Shown piece after piece: positions 12,090 through 24,616 of a stretch of DNA of 64,000 bases. The stretch's first letter is position 1. Every line of letters begins with the position of its first letter. The DNA is from Antitrichia curtipendula (Eukaryota; Streptophyta; Bryopsida; Hypnales; Leucodontaceae), in assembly GCA_951230915.1 (NCBI GenBank), contig OX579641.1, forward strand, positions 23,290,254-23,354,253. The letters run 5' to 3'. The notes beneath the pieces were generated by a model. It worked only from the letters and a program-made list of their open reading frames with translations. It ran no database searches and was not told the origin of the DNA. Both the position numbers and the translations under genes were made by a program.

Positions 12090-14517
12090 GTTCGAGAAAC
12101 TATGAGCCTCCATAGTTGTTACCTAGACCTTAGATTTTTTTAGATTTTTTTTTGCTTTTGCTCATTTTTATTAGTATTTTCTTTCAAAAATACCTAAACT
12201 ATTTGTAGGGAATTCTACTAAACACAAGCTGCAATTGCCTGTATATATATATATGTGGTGGGCAATGAATATATAACGTAACATATTTAAGCAAGTTGAT
12301 TGAAATCTTTGTATAATTAACGCACAGGTGCATGTTTTAGCTAGGTTGATGGATGATGAGTGAGTGAGTGTCGTAGGGTTTCTATGCAAATGCTTTGAAG
12401 GGATTTATTGCAAAGATCTTCATTCCAAGAATTAGTTGCATCCTTCTTGACATTCTCCAATATGATTGTACAAGATTAGCCTCCTGAAGAATCTAGAAGG
12501 AGCTTGACGTCAATCAACTCAAATTTAAATATTGAAAAGAACGCTCAGACATCATGAAGCTCATAATTTTTCAAATAACCATAACTCGACTATTGCTGAG
12601 ATCACCTTGATTGCAATTTGGAAGAATAAAATTTTTATTCCCAAATACATTGGATTACTTGGATAGTAGTCTTGGCCAACTTTGGTAATTCTGATCCTGG
12701 ATAAATTGTCTCACTAGCTTGCTCATATAATTTATAATTTGCAGGTACACACCTTGTAGAATTTGAAGATGTCCTTACCAAACTACAAGACTCCAGATGA
12801 AGAAGACCATGATATATGAGGGAAGACTCGGACGAGAAATTCCAATGGATTAGCCATCACCATAGCAAGGTATAAAAATTACACGTAACCTATAGTAAAG
12901 TCGGAACCTCTTTCCAGAGAGCCCTTCTTCAGCAAATTCAATCCTCCATCCAAGTAACTACAAATGACCAATGTTTCTTTTTTACGTATTTAAACACCTA
13001 ATTCCACCAAAAATTTGAAGCCAACACTGGCCCTTAAGAAAAAAATGGGTTGAAGGTGACATGTAAATGCCACATTGGCTGTACCATACAGCACACACAT
13101 GCCATGTTCACATCACCCCCCGCCGCCCCATGTCAATTTGGTAACAATGACACTTTGGCATCTGCACCCCTTGTAATGTCTCCATTGCCAAAATGGCATA
13201 GTTTGTCAAACATCAGTCTTTTCAAAGTGCCTATTGGCTTCTCTTTGTAGAGAGATGAGTGCCAAGTCCTACCATATTTTCCTCTTACTTTCTGCCAATC
13301 CATGCGTAGGTTCAAACTTTGGGGTGCCTATTTTGCATTAGTTTATTCTTCTTTGGCATTAGCGTTGCGTCCTTCATGTTTCGGCCATAACCAGAAAGAG
13401 TATGTTGTGTTCTAAGTAGCACCTAGAGTTCATCATCACAGAGTTGTGAGACTTTTGCCGTATTGCCAAAAATTCTTGTTTATGGTTGAGAGTTGCTGTG
13501 CCAAAATGAACCAGATTGAAAATATGATCTTCAGATATTCTTGTTGTATGGTTGAGGGCATGAATGTCACTGTTAGCACATGAGTAAGATTGGTAACTTG
13601 ATCTTCAGTTCAAACACTAAATGAGTGTTGAAGGTGGAGGTCGGGATCTTGCAATTTAGAACTCCTGGAAAAAGAGGTTGTTTTCTAAGCTGAATGCTAG
13701 AGGTATTGACCAAAGTAGTGGAGGAATATTGCTTGGCTACTTAAGTGCTGGAGTTGAAGGTTGCTCCATACTGATGGCAGATTTGCATCAACATCAAGGT
13801 AAGTGGTTTTTAACTTTTGTATATCATGTTTTCTTGAGTTTTCTCTATTATGCATTCATGCTTAGAATCTACTTTGTTTTTCTTTACAGATCTGATGTGT
13901 TAGATGAGAGATCAAGGGTATGATGGAGTTTGCGTTGTTTGGGATCTTGTTCTACTTGTGAGTTTGCTTTTCTTGGGAGCTTGGTCCACAACATGTTCGA
14001 TTGATTTGGGGAAGTGTTGTGTCTTGTTTGATCAATTAGTAAGGGTACAGTCTATTTTGGTGGGGTTTAGGATTACAATGGGGGTCAGATTTACAATTTA
14101 AGGTTTGTAGTCATCAATGTCTCAAACCTTTTGATTTAGTGTTCTAAGGTAATAGATCAAGCTTCTTTTGTTTTGGATTTGGAAGGGTTTGATTTAATTG
14201 GTTGGGTTTTGGACTTTGGTGAGGGTCAAATTTGCAAAGGGGTTGTGGCTTTGTAGTCATTGATTGGCTTAGACCTTGTTATTGAGTGTTCTAGGGTGAC
14301 AAATCAAGGTTCATGGTAGGTATTTGACTTGTTTGGCATTAAAAGCTTCAAATCTTGTAATCTAACATTTTAGGGTGAGAGGTCAAGGTTGAAGTTGATT
14401 TTGCTCTTCTTGGGGTTTGAAATCTGAATTTTGTGGAGTTTTGGATCTATGCGGTTTTCAATTCTTGATTCTTGATTTTAATTTTGGGGTTCTTGTTGGG
14501 TTATTTCATTGGTCGAT
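12090..14517. other. AT-rich spacer between hAT-1 and hAT-2
   Basis: No gene could be supported. The only mildly coding-like stretch is 13665-13799 on the plus strand, which ends at a good donor (AAG|GTAAGT). It could be a 5' exon of hAT-2 or chance. Low-complexity AT runs fill much of the rest. Confidence 0.4.
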
Positions 14518-16908
14518 ATGGTGGGTGAGGGACTTGTGGTGGGCAACGCAAAGGCAGCAGCTATAGCTGCAGAGATTGCTCTAAGGGTTGAGAAGAAAAA
14601 GACCCATAACAAGAAGGTTGTTGAGGTTGCATTTCGGAAGAAATTATAGGAGTCTTGTTTGATAGAGGAGAAGGCCAAAGAGAATGCTCGAGAGAGAGGC
14701 AATATTATTTCTTTCTTAAGTTCCTCCCGTAATGTTGACAATGGAGAGGAGTTGCAGTCTTAAGGTATAGAATCTTCTCGGTAAGGAAGTATTAAGAGAA
14801 ACTCAATTGATGTTCCTCTTCTGACTATAGACTCAGTGCCAAAGTCTGAAGGAGTCTCCAATCTTGTAGACAAAGATCAAAGCTGTATTGTGCTCAGTTC
14901 GACTTCCCCAACTCTGATTGTAGTGCTTTCAAATGAATCAAAAGCTTATATTTGCAGTGAAGACAACCCTGACTACCGTGAGATTTATGGTTTGGAGTTG
15001 GAGGAATCAAATCTTGATGATTCTGAGCCTGAAGATGAAATACCTCCTCCAAAGAAGACTAGGCCCAATTATGATCTAACCAGCAAGTTTCAAACGGTTT
15101 GGGCTACCCCTATCCCTTGGACTGAGATGAAACTAACAACTGAGGGGCTTTTATACATGGTATATTGCTAGACTTGCACAAATGTTGGGAAGAAGGAAGT
15201 TGTTATGGGACCAAGATTGAATACCTTGAAGTGGCATGCAAAGTGTAAATCACATAAAGCAAATATATTGTTATTTGCCGCCAAGCATCCCACCACGGTT
15301 CTTCAGCAGATCAATCACTATAATTCAATTGAGTCCAAATGCAAACATGTGCAGTTTGCCACTCTCTTCCAGGTTCTTTCTAATGGAAGACCAATGCTTG
15401 AGTATGAGTCTATATCTAGTTTGTATTCGTTCTTTGGTTTGCCTAACTTGCCATCTACGCATTGGTCAAATAGCTCTGGCTGGATTATGGCAGAGCACAT
15501 GTATTCATTTGTGCAGCAGAAAATGAAGGCAATGATCACTATTACTAGTTTTATTGCCATGACATGCGGTGAAACATCTGGAGTCAATAACAAAAGTTAT
15601 ATAGCTGTGCACATCTATGTTATGCAAAATTGGATTAGGATGCCTTTACTTGTGGTATTGCAACAAGTTGCTAATGATGGTGCAACAACTAATGGCTTGA
15701 CTGACTTGCTGGTTGATTTTCTAGCTTCACGGGGGGGATTGGATTATGCTACAATTTCCAAAAAACTAGTTTGTTTTGGTGTAGATGAAGTTTCAACAAT
15801 GCAGGGACATTGGACAGGTGTAATTACATAGTTGAAGGACAAGTTTACCCCATTCATGCAAGGGTAACATTGCATTCCTCATCGTATCAATTTGGTAGTC
15901 AAGACTCTCTTTAGCCTTGACTTGTTTCATATGATTGAGGATGTTTGCAGTGTAAACCAAAAGTATTTTGTCCATAGTCACAAAAAATATGTAGAATTCC
16001 ATGCTCTTGCAATTCTTCTAGATATGAAGGATTAAAAGTTATTGAAGAATGTAAGTATGTAACCACTCGTTGGATGAGCTTGATAGCTCCTTTGAAACGT
16101 CTCATGAGTGAATACAGAAGTGTCATTGGCAAGTTGAATGTAGATTCCAAGAACAAGAAAGAAAAGCTAATCATTTGAACTAATTTTTTTGTTTAATTTT
16201 CTTTCAAATTTGTTTTTTCTATTATTGATGTCCATGATTTGTTAGTAGTATATATGTAACTAACTTATTTTATTTGTTGTGTAGAAAGTTTCACAGAGGA
16301 AAGTCCAAGTTGTTATGGATAAGTTGGTTGATCCTTACCACCCCTTGGCAATTTCATGCATATTGCCCCTCTTGCAATTAGTAGATGTTTTAATTTAGTT
16401 CACCCAAACACATGATGTATACGTGTGATTTTGTGGTGGCCCTTCAGACATATCTCACAAGGTTGTTTGCACTGTATATCAATAGCAAGGATTTCACTAG
16501 AGAGGATTTTCAGAGTTTTCAGCATATGATTACTCTTGACCATGATCAGGTTCAGCTGAAGTAGAATAATATGGATTTGAACACTGAAGGACAATATTTA
16601 TGCTTTATTGTGGGCAGTGAGTTGATTCCAGCTGTGCAGAATGTTGAAAAGGTTAGCCATGAGGGATGGGCCTCAATTATCTTGGATGTGAAGGGACAAT
16701 GCAAAGGTATGCTACAACCTTTACCTTCCATTCTTTTTTTTAACATCTAGTGAGTTATGAAAGTAAGTATTATCCACTTTTTTTTTATTAATGGTTGATG
16801 TGCATTGTTTCATTATATTGTGTAGTAGCAACAGAGTAGTTGATTGTGGAATTGAAGAGGAGATTCCATGCCAATACCATTATGGATGCTCTGGACGCAG
16901 GATTACTC

Positions 16909-16913
16909 ACCCT
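16909..16913. repeat. Target-site duplication ACCCT, left copy (element D)
   Basis: ACCCT is repeated exactly at 20994-20998, directly outside the putative ends of element D. Confidence 0.6.
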
Positions 16914-17411
16914 TGGTAATCAAGCAAACACCGACCAAGTTCTATGCCTTTATCCACCTTTTAAATATATGGGGGTGTTGTGAGCGCAGTCCACTGTGCC
17001 TTCTAAGCAAAGGATCTTTTTTGCTATCGTCTCCTAAGTATCGTAGATGGCAGCAAAACTAACTAGAAATGCATGGGTAACTAACAGACTAACTGCAATG
17101 ATCACGGGTGATAGTAAATCCTAACTCCCTAACTATCTATCCTAAGTCTAGGGTTGACTGGATAGTTGGCGTCATTTCTAACGTTCCTAACTGCGTGGAA
17201 GGAGAACCCTCACTCTCCTTCCATGAACCTCTAAGACTATCTTTTGGATTTTGACACTTCTCTTGGAAGTTCTAATTCTACAGGTCAGTCCTCAAGCTTA
17301 GCTTTTACTCTAATTTCCAACCTCTAATTGTAACTCTATATTTTTACTCCCGAGTGCTAACTCTAATTTTTACTTCTAATTTTTACTCTATGTTTTGACT
17401 TACCCTTGGTT

Positions 17412-17637
17412 TTTTTACTCCTAAATTAATTCCAGATTTTTACTCCTAATATTAACTCTAGATTTTTACTCCTAAATTAACTCTAGATTTTTACTCCTAA
17501 ATTAATTCTAGATTTTTACTCCTAAATTAACTCTAGATTTTTACTCTTAATGTTAACTCTGAATTTTTACTCCTAATGTTAACTCTGGATTTTTACTCCT
17601 AAATTAACTCTAGATTTTTATTCCTAAATTTTCCTTC
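17412..17637. repeat. Tandem array, 25-26 bp x 9
   Basis: Units of the form TTTTTACTCCTAAATTAACT follow one another with spacings of 25 or 26 bases, starting at about 17412. Variants replace AAATTAA with AATGTTAA or AATATTAA. The array lies inside element D, about 500 bases from its left end. Confidence 0.9.
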
Positions 17638-18666
17638 TAATCTAAATTCCTAATTTTCGTCCATGGTTCCTTTTGGATGAAATTTTAATTCAATTCCTCC
17701 GGTTACTCCCTACTACTTAACTTATTCTAACATGGTTGATTTGAAGCCAAATCCTAAGTGTGATATATTTTCGGAACCTTCTATCCCTAATCTAGCAACT
17801 TTTGAATCTAACACCTACTTGTACTAATCATGGCTTGCTCATCCCGCGCAAAGGCTAATTAAAGAAATCACCACTAATTAGGAAAAAAGACACCAAGGAT
17901 TAATTCAAAAACTTACCTCTTCGCTGCCTGTGTCGGAAATAAGTTTGTCCCCGTCCGCGTACACATCCTCATGCTCCGTGGTGGTCCTTTGGTCTTGGTT
18001 GAATTTTTTCCAAGCTCACCGCTTATTTTTAGAAATTAGTACACCTGTGCGATCTAAACTTCTTCTCTCCTTTCCTTCTTTCTTTTCTTTCTCCCTCTCT
18101 TCTTCTACACTAACACTATTCCACCTAAGCTTTTATGGACGTCTTACAACTATAGACTCTAACTCTGAGGAAGTTTAATGCCCCTTCTACCCTCTTACAC
18201 GACCTTGCTTTTATGTCATCCTAATCCGCTTTCTCATGGTAACTTGCAAATTCTTGAGATTTCCCCACTAAATCTACTTAGCCTAAGCCTAGGTCACTAT
18301 TTATCGTCTCTCTCATTCCTCTCTTATTTCATCCTATTTCCCTCTAATCTTCCTCCATTCTTGTTGGTTTCAATTTGGTGTAGAGAGAGAGGTGGTATGT
18401 GAGTATTGTATGCAGATTTTTCAAGACGTTTGGACGTGTGGCTTCTCTCCTCCCCCCTTTCTTTTCTTTCCCCCTCTTGGTATTTTGCGGTTGTGTTTTT
18501 CCAAGGTTGACCTTGACCCCTAGTTTCTTTTAGATTTTTTAACCCGAACAAAAAAAAAAAAAAAGACCCAACCACAAGAGGAAGACTCTGACTCCCCAAG
18601 GATCCCCTGGACTCCCTGGCTGCGACCTCCAGTTGCGACCCCCCAGTGCGACTGTGCGACCCCGAT

Positions 18667-18790
18667 GCCCGGACTTACCCCGACTCTCTCAGTGACTGGA
18701 CCCGACGCCCAGACTTACCCCGACTCTCCTAGTGACTGGACCCAACACCCCGGACTTACCCCGACTCTCCCAGTGACTGGACCCCGGCTC
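18667..18790. repeat. Tandem array, 40-42 bp x 3, GC-rich
   Basis: Three copies of a unit containing GGACTTACCCCGACTCTC and AGTGACTGGACCC lie end to end in element D. The array is open in one plus-strand frame (18665-18850), giving a short Pro/Thr-rich peptide. That is most likely a by-product of the repeat. Confidence 0.85.
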
Positions 18791-19200
18791 CTAGGGACTG
18801 CTCTCGACTTCCCAGAGACTGAACTGAACCCACTTCGAAATTCGAACTGAATAAAAAGAGGGGGGATGATTGGTCTTTTTTCTTAGGTAGTTCTCTTTTT
18901 TCTTTTTTCTAATATCTGGACTCCTTTAGGTTTGGGCTTGGGATTTGGACTACGGAATCTTCTACTTAAGGTACAAAAAAACGGATATATGAGCTCGGTT
19001 AGGCTAGGTTGCTAAAGTTTGAAGGACAACAACAAAAAGAACATGGGCGTGTACTCGGTTGAAACGGCTTGCTAAAGCTAACTGTCTTGGAAGCTAAACT
19101 TTGGACTTTTCCAAGAAGGTCTTGGAAACTAGACTTTGGGGACTAAGGGTTATAAAGGTTCAAAGCTTCGCCGTAAAGTTGGGTTTTACACCATCTTTAG

Positions 19201-19378
19201 GACTTGTGACACTCTAGTTTTTCCAAAGCTCTGCCGTCCGGGACTGTTTTAACACACACTGTAGGACTTTCGACACTCACAAGTTCAAAGCTTCGCCATC
19301 TATAGGGGTCCCATACACAATCAAGAATTTCTGACACTCACATGTTCAAAGCTTTGCTGTCTATAGGGGTCCCACACA
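19201..19378. repeat. Tandem array, about 61-66 bp x 3
   Basis: Three units share GACACTC followed by TTCAAAGCTTCGCC-like sequence (first unit more diverged). The last two are 61 bases apart, at about 19267 and 19328, and both continue with CTATAGGGGTCCCA. It lies inside element D. Confidence 0.75.
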
Positions 19379-20993
19379 TAATGAACACGAATTTAAACAA
19401 AGGTTAGTCCCCAAATGGGGTCACTCTAAACACAAGAATGCTTCCAAAAGTTAGTGCCACCTAACACGCATGGGTTAGTACAATAAAAGTTAGTTTAAGC
19501 ACTCAAAGATCCACACTAAAGGCCCCCCAAAGCGGCATCGCCAAGGTACGGTGGGGGATATCTTTAGGATTAGTACAATCCAACCAAGAATACTTGACAA
19601 GAAGAACCCGTTAGTCCAAACAACCACAAGAGAAAGAGCCAAATGACACACACAATAAGGAAGAAGGACTCCACAAAGAACTTCAAAGCTTGAATTTTAA
19701 CAACAATAGAGCTCAAAAAGAGCTCAAAAAACACCGTAGAGGTTTCTTGGCTAAAACGCCAAAATCTCCCAACATAAGTTGGACCCACAAACCCAAAACA
19801 AGAATTGGGGGGTTCTAAAGAGAAAAATGGGGACCTTAAATAGGTTTCCAAGGCCCCACCCTTCCCTCAAGAGTTCTAAGGTAACCTTATCAATTTGGAT
19901 TTTCATCCTCATCTTCAAAGATTTTCATCCTAATCCTAAAAAACTACTTTTACCTATCTACGCTGGACCAACCTCCTAACTTTTGGAGATTAACTCCAAT
20001 CATCAAACGGATTGCGCTGTTGGCTCCAGATTGCCGTATTTAGTCCATGTCCCCTTACCCCCCGTACCGAGGCCAAAAACCCATCATAGGTTAATTTAGT
20101 TTTAAAAACCAAATCGTGGTAAAATCCTAGATCTTGGGGGTTTCCTATTTTGAGAAATGTGAATAGCCTAGGGTCTCCGGTAGGTGTGAGAGAGTTGGAA
20201 ATGACTCTTGGTTGACTTTATTTCGCCATCGTATGGTCCCGGGATGCCGGTCAACGCGGCAGGGACCTTGCCACGTGATTAATTTCCAAAGAATCTTGCC
20301 GGTTCGGGTACTTGCCACTATCGGAATGTCATGAAACTTCACGGAGCGCATTATTAACATAAAACAAGCTTGTCTAATTTTTAGTGAGATTTTCTTGTAA
20401 TCTAGGTAATTTCCATGAAATTCCCGTTGGAGGTTAGAAAGGTTGACCACCCGGAAAAGGTTCTTCTGCAAGTCGGAAGATGACGGGATTTTTCTTGTGA
20501 CCTCTCAGGGAGTCACGTGAAGGATGTGTAGGTGCGTTTCCGTACCTGGCACGATTGGTCAGTGGAGATGAAACTGGCCATCTCTTTGAATTAGCGATGG
20601 TGCGGGAATCTTTTGCAGATAGAGAAATCTTGGCGAATCGATTTTGTCGTTGGACTTTTGGCATGGGATTTACTCTAGAACACCATCCTTGGGCTATATA
20701 TTCCTCCACGGGCCCGGTCTTGCGTCAATGGCTCCTACATACTAACAATCGGGATTTTGGGGAATTTTAAACCTAATTCTAGGACCCGACCTAGTGACCT
20801 CGTTGTGGATCCTTTGGACCGACTTAGCCATGAATTGCCACATTCATCGTGGGATTTAGCCCTTTTGGGGCTATGTGACTCAAATCCTCCAAGTCTAACC
20901 GTTTCGTTCTTTCTATCTATTTTTAGGTCAGGTTTGGTGGGATTCCAAGTCTAAACACAAATCTAGACCAAATACTATAATAGGTATGTCACA

Positions 20994-20998
20994 ACCCT
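20994..20998. repeat. Target-site duplication ACCCT, right copy (element D)
   Basis: This is the exact partner of 16909-16913. Confidence 0.6.
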
Positions 20999-22147
20999 AT
21001 TTTGGTTCTACACTCTTTTTATGGCTTTTTGTATACTTTTCTTAATTGCAAATTGCAAATTTCTAAAAAAATAATTCTACGAGTCCCAAGTGAAAAATTG
21101 GGAGCTCAAAGATGCTCTTGGAGTACTGTACCCACAATACTAGCTGCAAGAGTCAGCTCCAAAGATTTCATTTCATAAGCACCTTGATATGCTAAAGAAT
21201 TTTTATGAAGAAGCTCAGTGGGTAGAAAACGATGAAAACAAGCACCTCATTCCTACACTATTGGACCATTTTGAATTAGAGCTTCAACAACCTCTCTTCA
21301 AAATGGCTATGATTTCAAATGTTGGTGCAGCCATGGATTCTTTGGGCAAAGTGAATCCACTCACTCGCCTTTGGCAAATGCTAGATGCCAACAATGCTCT
21401 AGCAAAGAGCATGTCTGAGTATGTGAAACTAGTTGAAATTGTCATGATCCATGTACTTGGATCTGTCAAAGATGAGAGATGCTTTTCTTCTCTTACTTTT
21501 CTGAAAGATCGGTTGAGGAGTCAATTGTCGGATGACAATCTCAGTTTGGTAGTCGACATGTATTCTCAAAATGTTTATACCTTGGAAAACTTTCCATATG
21601 ATGAGTGCTTTGTACAATGGGTTAGTTCAGCAAAACAAGGTTGATATGGCTTGACAAGATAAATTTGGAGATTTTGGTGATAGCTCACAATTTTGGTTCT
21701 AGATTTTGCAGGTAGCCAGCTTGCAGGTTCTAGTGCATTTTCAATTTTATATTCTCAATTTCAGATTTTCGTATTAGGATAGACGATAGAGTTAGACTTT
21801 GCACATGCTTGTCATTGTTAGGCTTTTAGTTTAGTTCAATTTCAATTTACTTAGCTTAGTTAGTTTACTTTTATAATAGAGGTTTTTATTAATTTTAATT
21901 TGGCCATTTTTTACAGGCCTATTGATCTGAATTCTACAGCATTTTCACAGCGTAGCTAGTATAGTAGTATCTACATCCTTTAATCTCTTTGTTTGGGCCA
22001 TTGAATTTGTGATATGAACTATAATCCTTTATGCATTCATGTTAGTATGATGTACTATTTTTGCAATGTTGATTTTAGTGCAATTCTTTAATCCTTCTAA
22101 AATTCTCATTTTGCCTTTGGAGTGTGTTTGGGTTTTTTTACGTTCAC

Positions 22148-22261
22148 TTTTTTGACGTCCACTTTTTTGGACATCAAACATAACATTAAGATGCTAGTTT
22201 TGACATCAAAACTAGCATCTTAATGTTATGTTTGATGTCCAAAAAAGTGGACGTCAAAAAA
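22148..22261. repeat. Perfect 55-bp hairpin with 4-nt loop
   Basis: The left arm (22148-22202) and right arm (22207-22261) are exact reverse complements over 55 bases, with loop ACAT. The arms start TTTTTTGACGTCC and contain GGACATCAAACATAAC. It lies just downstream of hAT-2. It is most likely a very young foldback MITE; a small-RNA precursor is possible. Confidence 0.9.
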
Positions 22262-23640
22262 AAAACAGGTTTCTTCTAGTGAAACATGAAGGTGTGTTAT
22301 CATAATCCATTGTGTGAGTATGTTATGTAGATATGTTGTGGATGTATTGGTTTAAAAGTTGTGCAGTGTCTATTGCCAGCAATGAGATTTCTTTGAGAAT
22401 TATATTTGAGGATTTTTTGGTTGTACAGAGCTTACATACTATATATGGATGCTAAATCTTTAAAGGTGGGGTCATGTAGGGGGATCTTTACGACAAGGAT
22501 GCTATTGAAGCAATTTTTGATCTTCACAAGTATGGTATTTCAAGTTTGTCTCATATGAAGCATTATTATATAGCAACTACAAATTAATATGAATTCTTCT
22601 ATTGTCTGTGTTTTCATCTAACGATGATTTGTGGATGTATAGGATATATTGCTTACAACAAGGAAATGAACTTCAGTGTTAGAAATAGTTGCTACACTTG
22701 AGAAAGTTGTTGGATCGATAAAGTCCCATGTTTACTTGTTTAGTAATGCTATTTCTATTAGGAAGCCTTAATGCTACAACAACAATATTTCAGTACCCTC
22801 AGTGTTGCTATTGTGACTAGAATGTCATTAACCAAAGTTTGACTAGTTCTAGATTGTTATTTCAAGTGTGTGTATTTGCATAATGGCCTGGAGCAAAGGC
22901 CACTTTTGACATAAGGAGTCCAGATGGATAGATGAAAACATTGCATTTGAAGATTATTATAACTAGGTTTAGTGGTAAAGTGGTGGATCCAGATGGTGGG
23001 GTGGAACTTGTTAGTGATGCCTTGATGGTTCTGTTTGGAGATAAGTCATCTTTCTACTTCTAACTTTTGAAATGAAATTTTTGCATTTGTAGGTCACAAT
23101 TCTCATTTTGTCCTCGGAGTGTTTGTTTGTTTTGTACAGGTCTGGAGCATTTTTCCAATTTGGGGATTCTTCATGGTTACTTTTACTTCAAAGTTGACAA
23201 TTTATGTGAAGTTATATTATTGATTTTTTGGGATCATAGTTCTCATTTTGCCATTGGAGTGTTTGTATGTTTTGTGCAGGTCTGTTGCATAATGCATGTA
23301 TTTGTTCCAGACTACAATAGGAATAATACATAAGTATATTCTACATCATTTTTGTAGCTACATAAGCATGCACTTTTACATTTAGATCTATTTAGTTGTG
23401 CCTTGTAGCCTTTCACAAGTTTATTGTAGTGCCACTATTTTACTCCAACGGAAGAGTAATGTGCCACAATTTGAGTTGCAAGTTCTTTGTGCAGTGCCAA
23501 GATGTAATTCAAATGTCTTTCTTGAGTGCCATTTGTTCCACTCTTAGATGTTGTGAATATTGCCAAATGAGTCCTACATCTTTATTTTTGTAGCCACATT
23601 TTCCACTTAAAAAATATCTAATGTAGCCAACTCTGAACCA
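22262..23640. other. AT-rich spacer with a thrice-repeated phrase
   Basis: No gene is supported. A phrase of about 40 bases, CTCATTTTG(C/T)C...GGAGTGT.TG followed by TTTTGT.CAGG in two copies, occurs near 22107, 23101 and 23240. It may be relict repeat sequence. Confidence 0.45.
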
Positions 23641-24616
23641 TAGATTTCAGAACTTACGCCCCTACAAGATTCGCCCTAAACCAAAAAAAAGGACTGCAAA
23701 TGACTTGACAGTGTATCTGAGTATTGGAATGCTGGTACAGACACAGCGTACGCAGGTACATGGGGTGACCTATCACAGGGCTACAAAGTTGCAAGCTAAG
23801 TCGTACAAAGTATCAATGGACAACGAAAGGATAAAGGACAATACTCTCAAAGACTAAGTATTCTGCGCGACTTTGAAATTCCGTAGAGCAAATCAATAAC
23901 TTCGAGTCTGTATGAAGGTTTCCATTCATTCACGTGGGACAACAGACCCATGGTCTACGGCCATAATCCTTTGCAGTTCGCCCACATTCAATTGACCTTA
24001 TCTTTCAATGCACATAGGTCAACTGAGCAAGTCTGTTTCGTCGCAAAAATGTGCACAGAGAACTTGAAAAGTCTTCCTCTGGAAAATCGCAAGTCTGCCA
24101 TGAGAGAAACATCAAGTTCATATTCAGGTTTAAAATACCAAGATCAAGGAGAAAAGAGGTGAAATCACTACCAATATCAAAAACACTGTGTCGAGCCTAG
24201 GTTGAGAAAGCAAGAATGGTATAGACAATGCAAGAGCCCCTATCGATACGATATGCAAAACAAAGTCGGGTCCAGTTTTCTTACGACGTCACTACTACAT
24301 CGAAATATCGCAGCACCAAGGCATCGCTGCAAATCGTAAATAACTCTTAGCTCCATCTGCAAGTTGACTACTTGCCAGCAAAAAGACAAAATCTGCTGCA
24401 GCAGGCTCCTGCCTCGAGCATGAGACATAAAAAACTTTGATTTCAATTGACCCGAATGTAACTTTGTGGATGTAACATTCTATGCATCAAAATCATACTC
24501 AATTACTCGGGTGAGATACAGATGATGGAGACACTATGTCGAGTCCCTCAAACGCAGATAGAGCGAAGCACACGCCAGGAGCACTATCATAAAACAAAAG
24601 AACTGAAGTCCACCAC

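Larger units (their letters stand above)
16914..20993 (-). mobile_element. Element D: 4.1-kb insertion in hAT-2, diverged family member
   Basis: The left end TGGTAATCAAGC resembles the left part of element B (ATAATCAAGGC). The right end is GGTATGTCACA, and a perfect ACCCT duplication flanks both ends. It lies between the N- and C-terminal parts of hAT-2, where insertion of foreign DNA is required. The GC level rises in its right third (20.1-20.95 kb). Reading frames there (for example 20145-20471 and 20434-20709, both minus) are short and I do not recognise them. Three tandem arrays lie inside. It is the most diverged of the four copies, so membership in the family rests on ends, target size, orientation and nesting rather than on internal similarity. 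Confidence 0.6.
14518..21644 (+). pseudogene. hAT-2: decayed hAT-family transposase, split by an inserted element
   Basis: An almost continuous reading frame runs from ATG 14518 to about 15831, interrupted by several stops. It continues in pieces to 16900 and resumes at about 21090-21644. The N-terminal part is basic (KKKTHNKKVVE). The middle carries FATLFQVLSNGRPM, KKLVCFGVD and the hAT-like phrase HCIPHRINLVVKTL. The C-terminal part has the hAT dimerisation pattern: DALGVLYPQY, then LGSVKDERCFSSLTFLKDRL and VVDMYSQNVYTLENFPYDE, ending at TGA 21642. One stop, at 15829 (TAG), lies where hAT relatives usually have Gln. The gene is dead. A 4080-bp element lies at 16914-20993. It may have inserted into an intron, since neighbouring sequence has GT...AG borders. 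Confidence 0.75.

Noticed and set aside
17930..18402. Ser/Leu-rich plus-strand frames in element D
   Set aside because: They reflect a pyrimidine-rich (TCC/CTT) strand rather than coding selection.
17412..19378. CRISPR-like array
   Set aside because: The repeats are directly adjacent with no unique spacers, inside a transposon in plant nuclear DNA.
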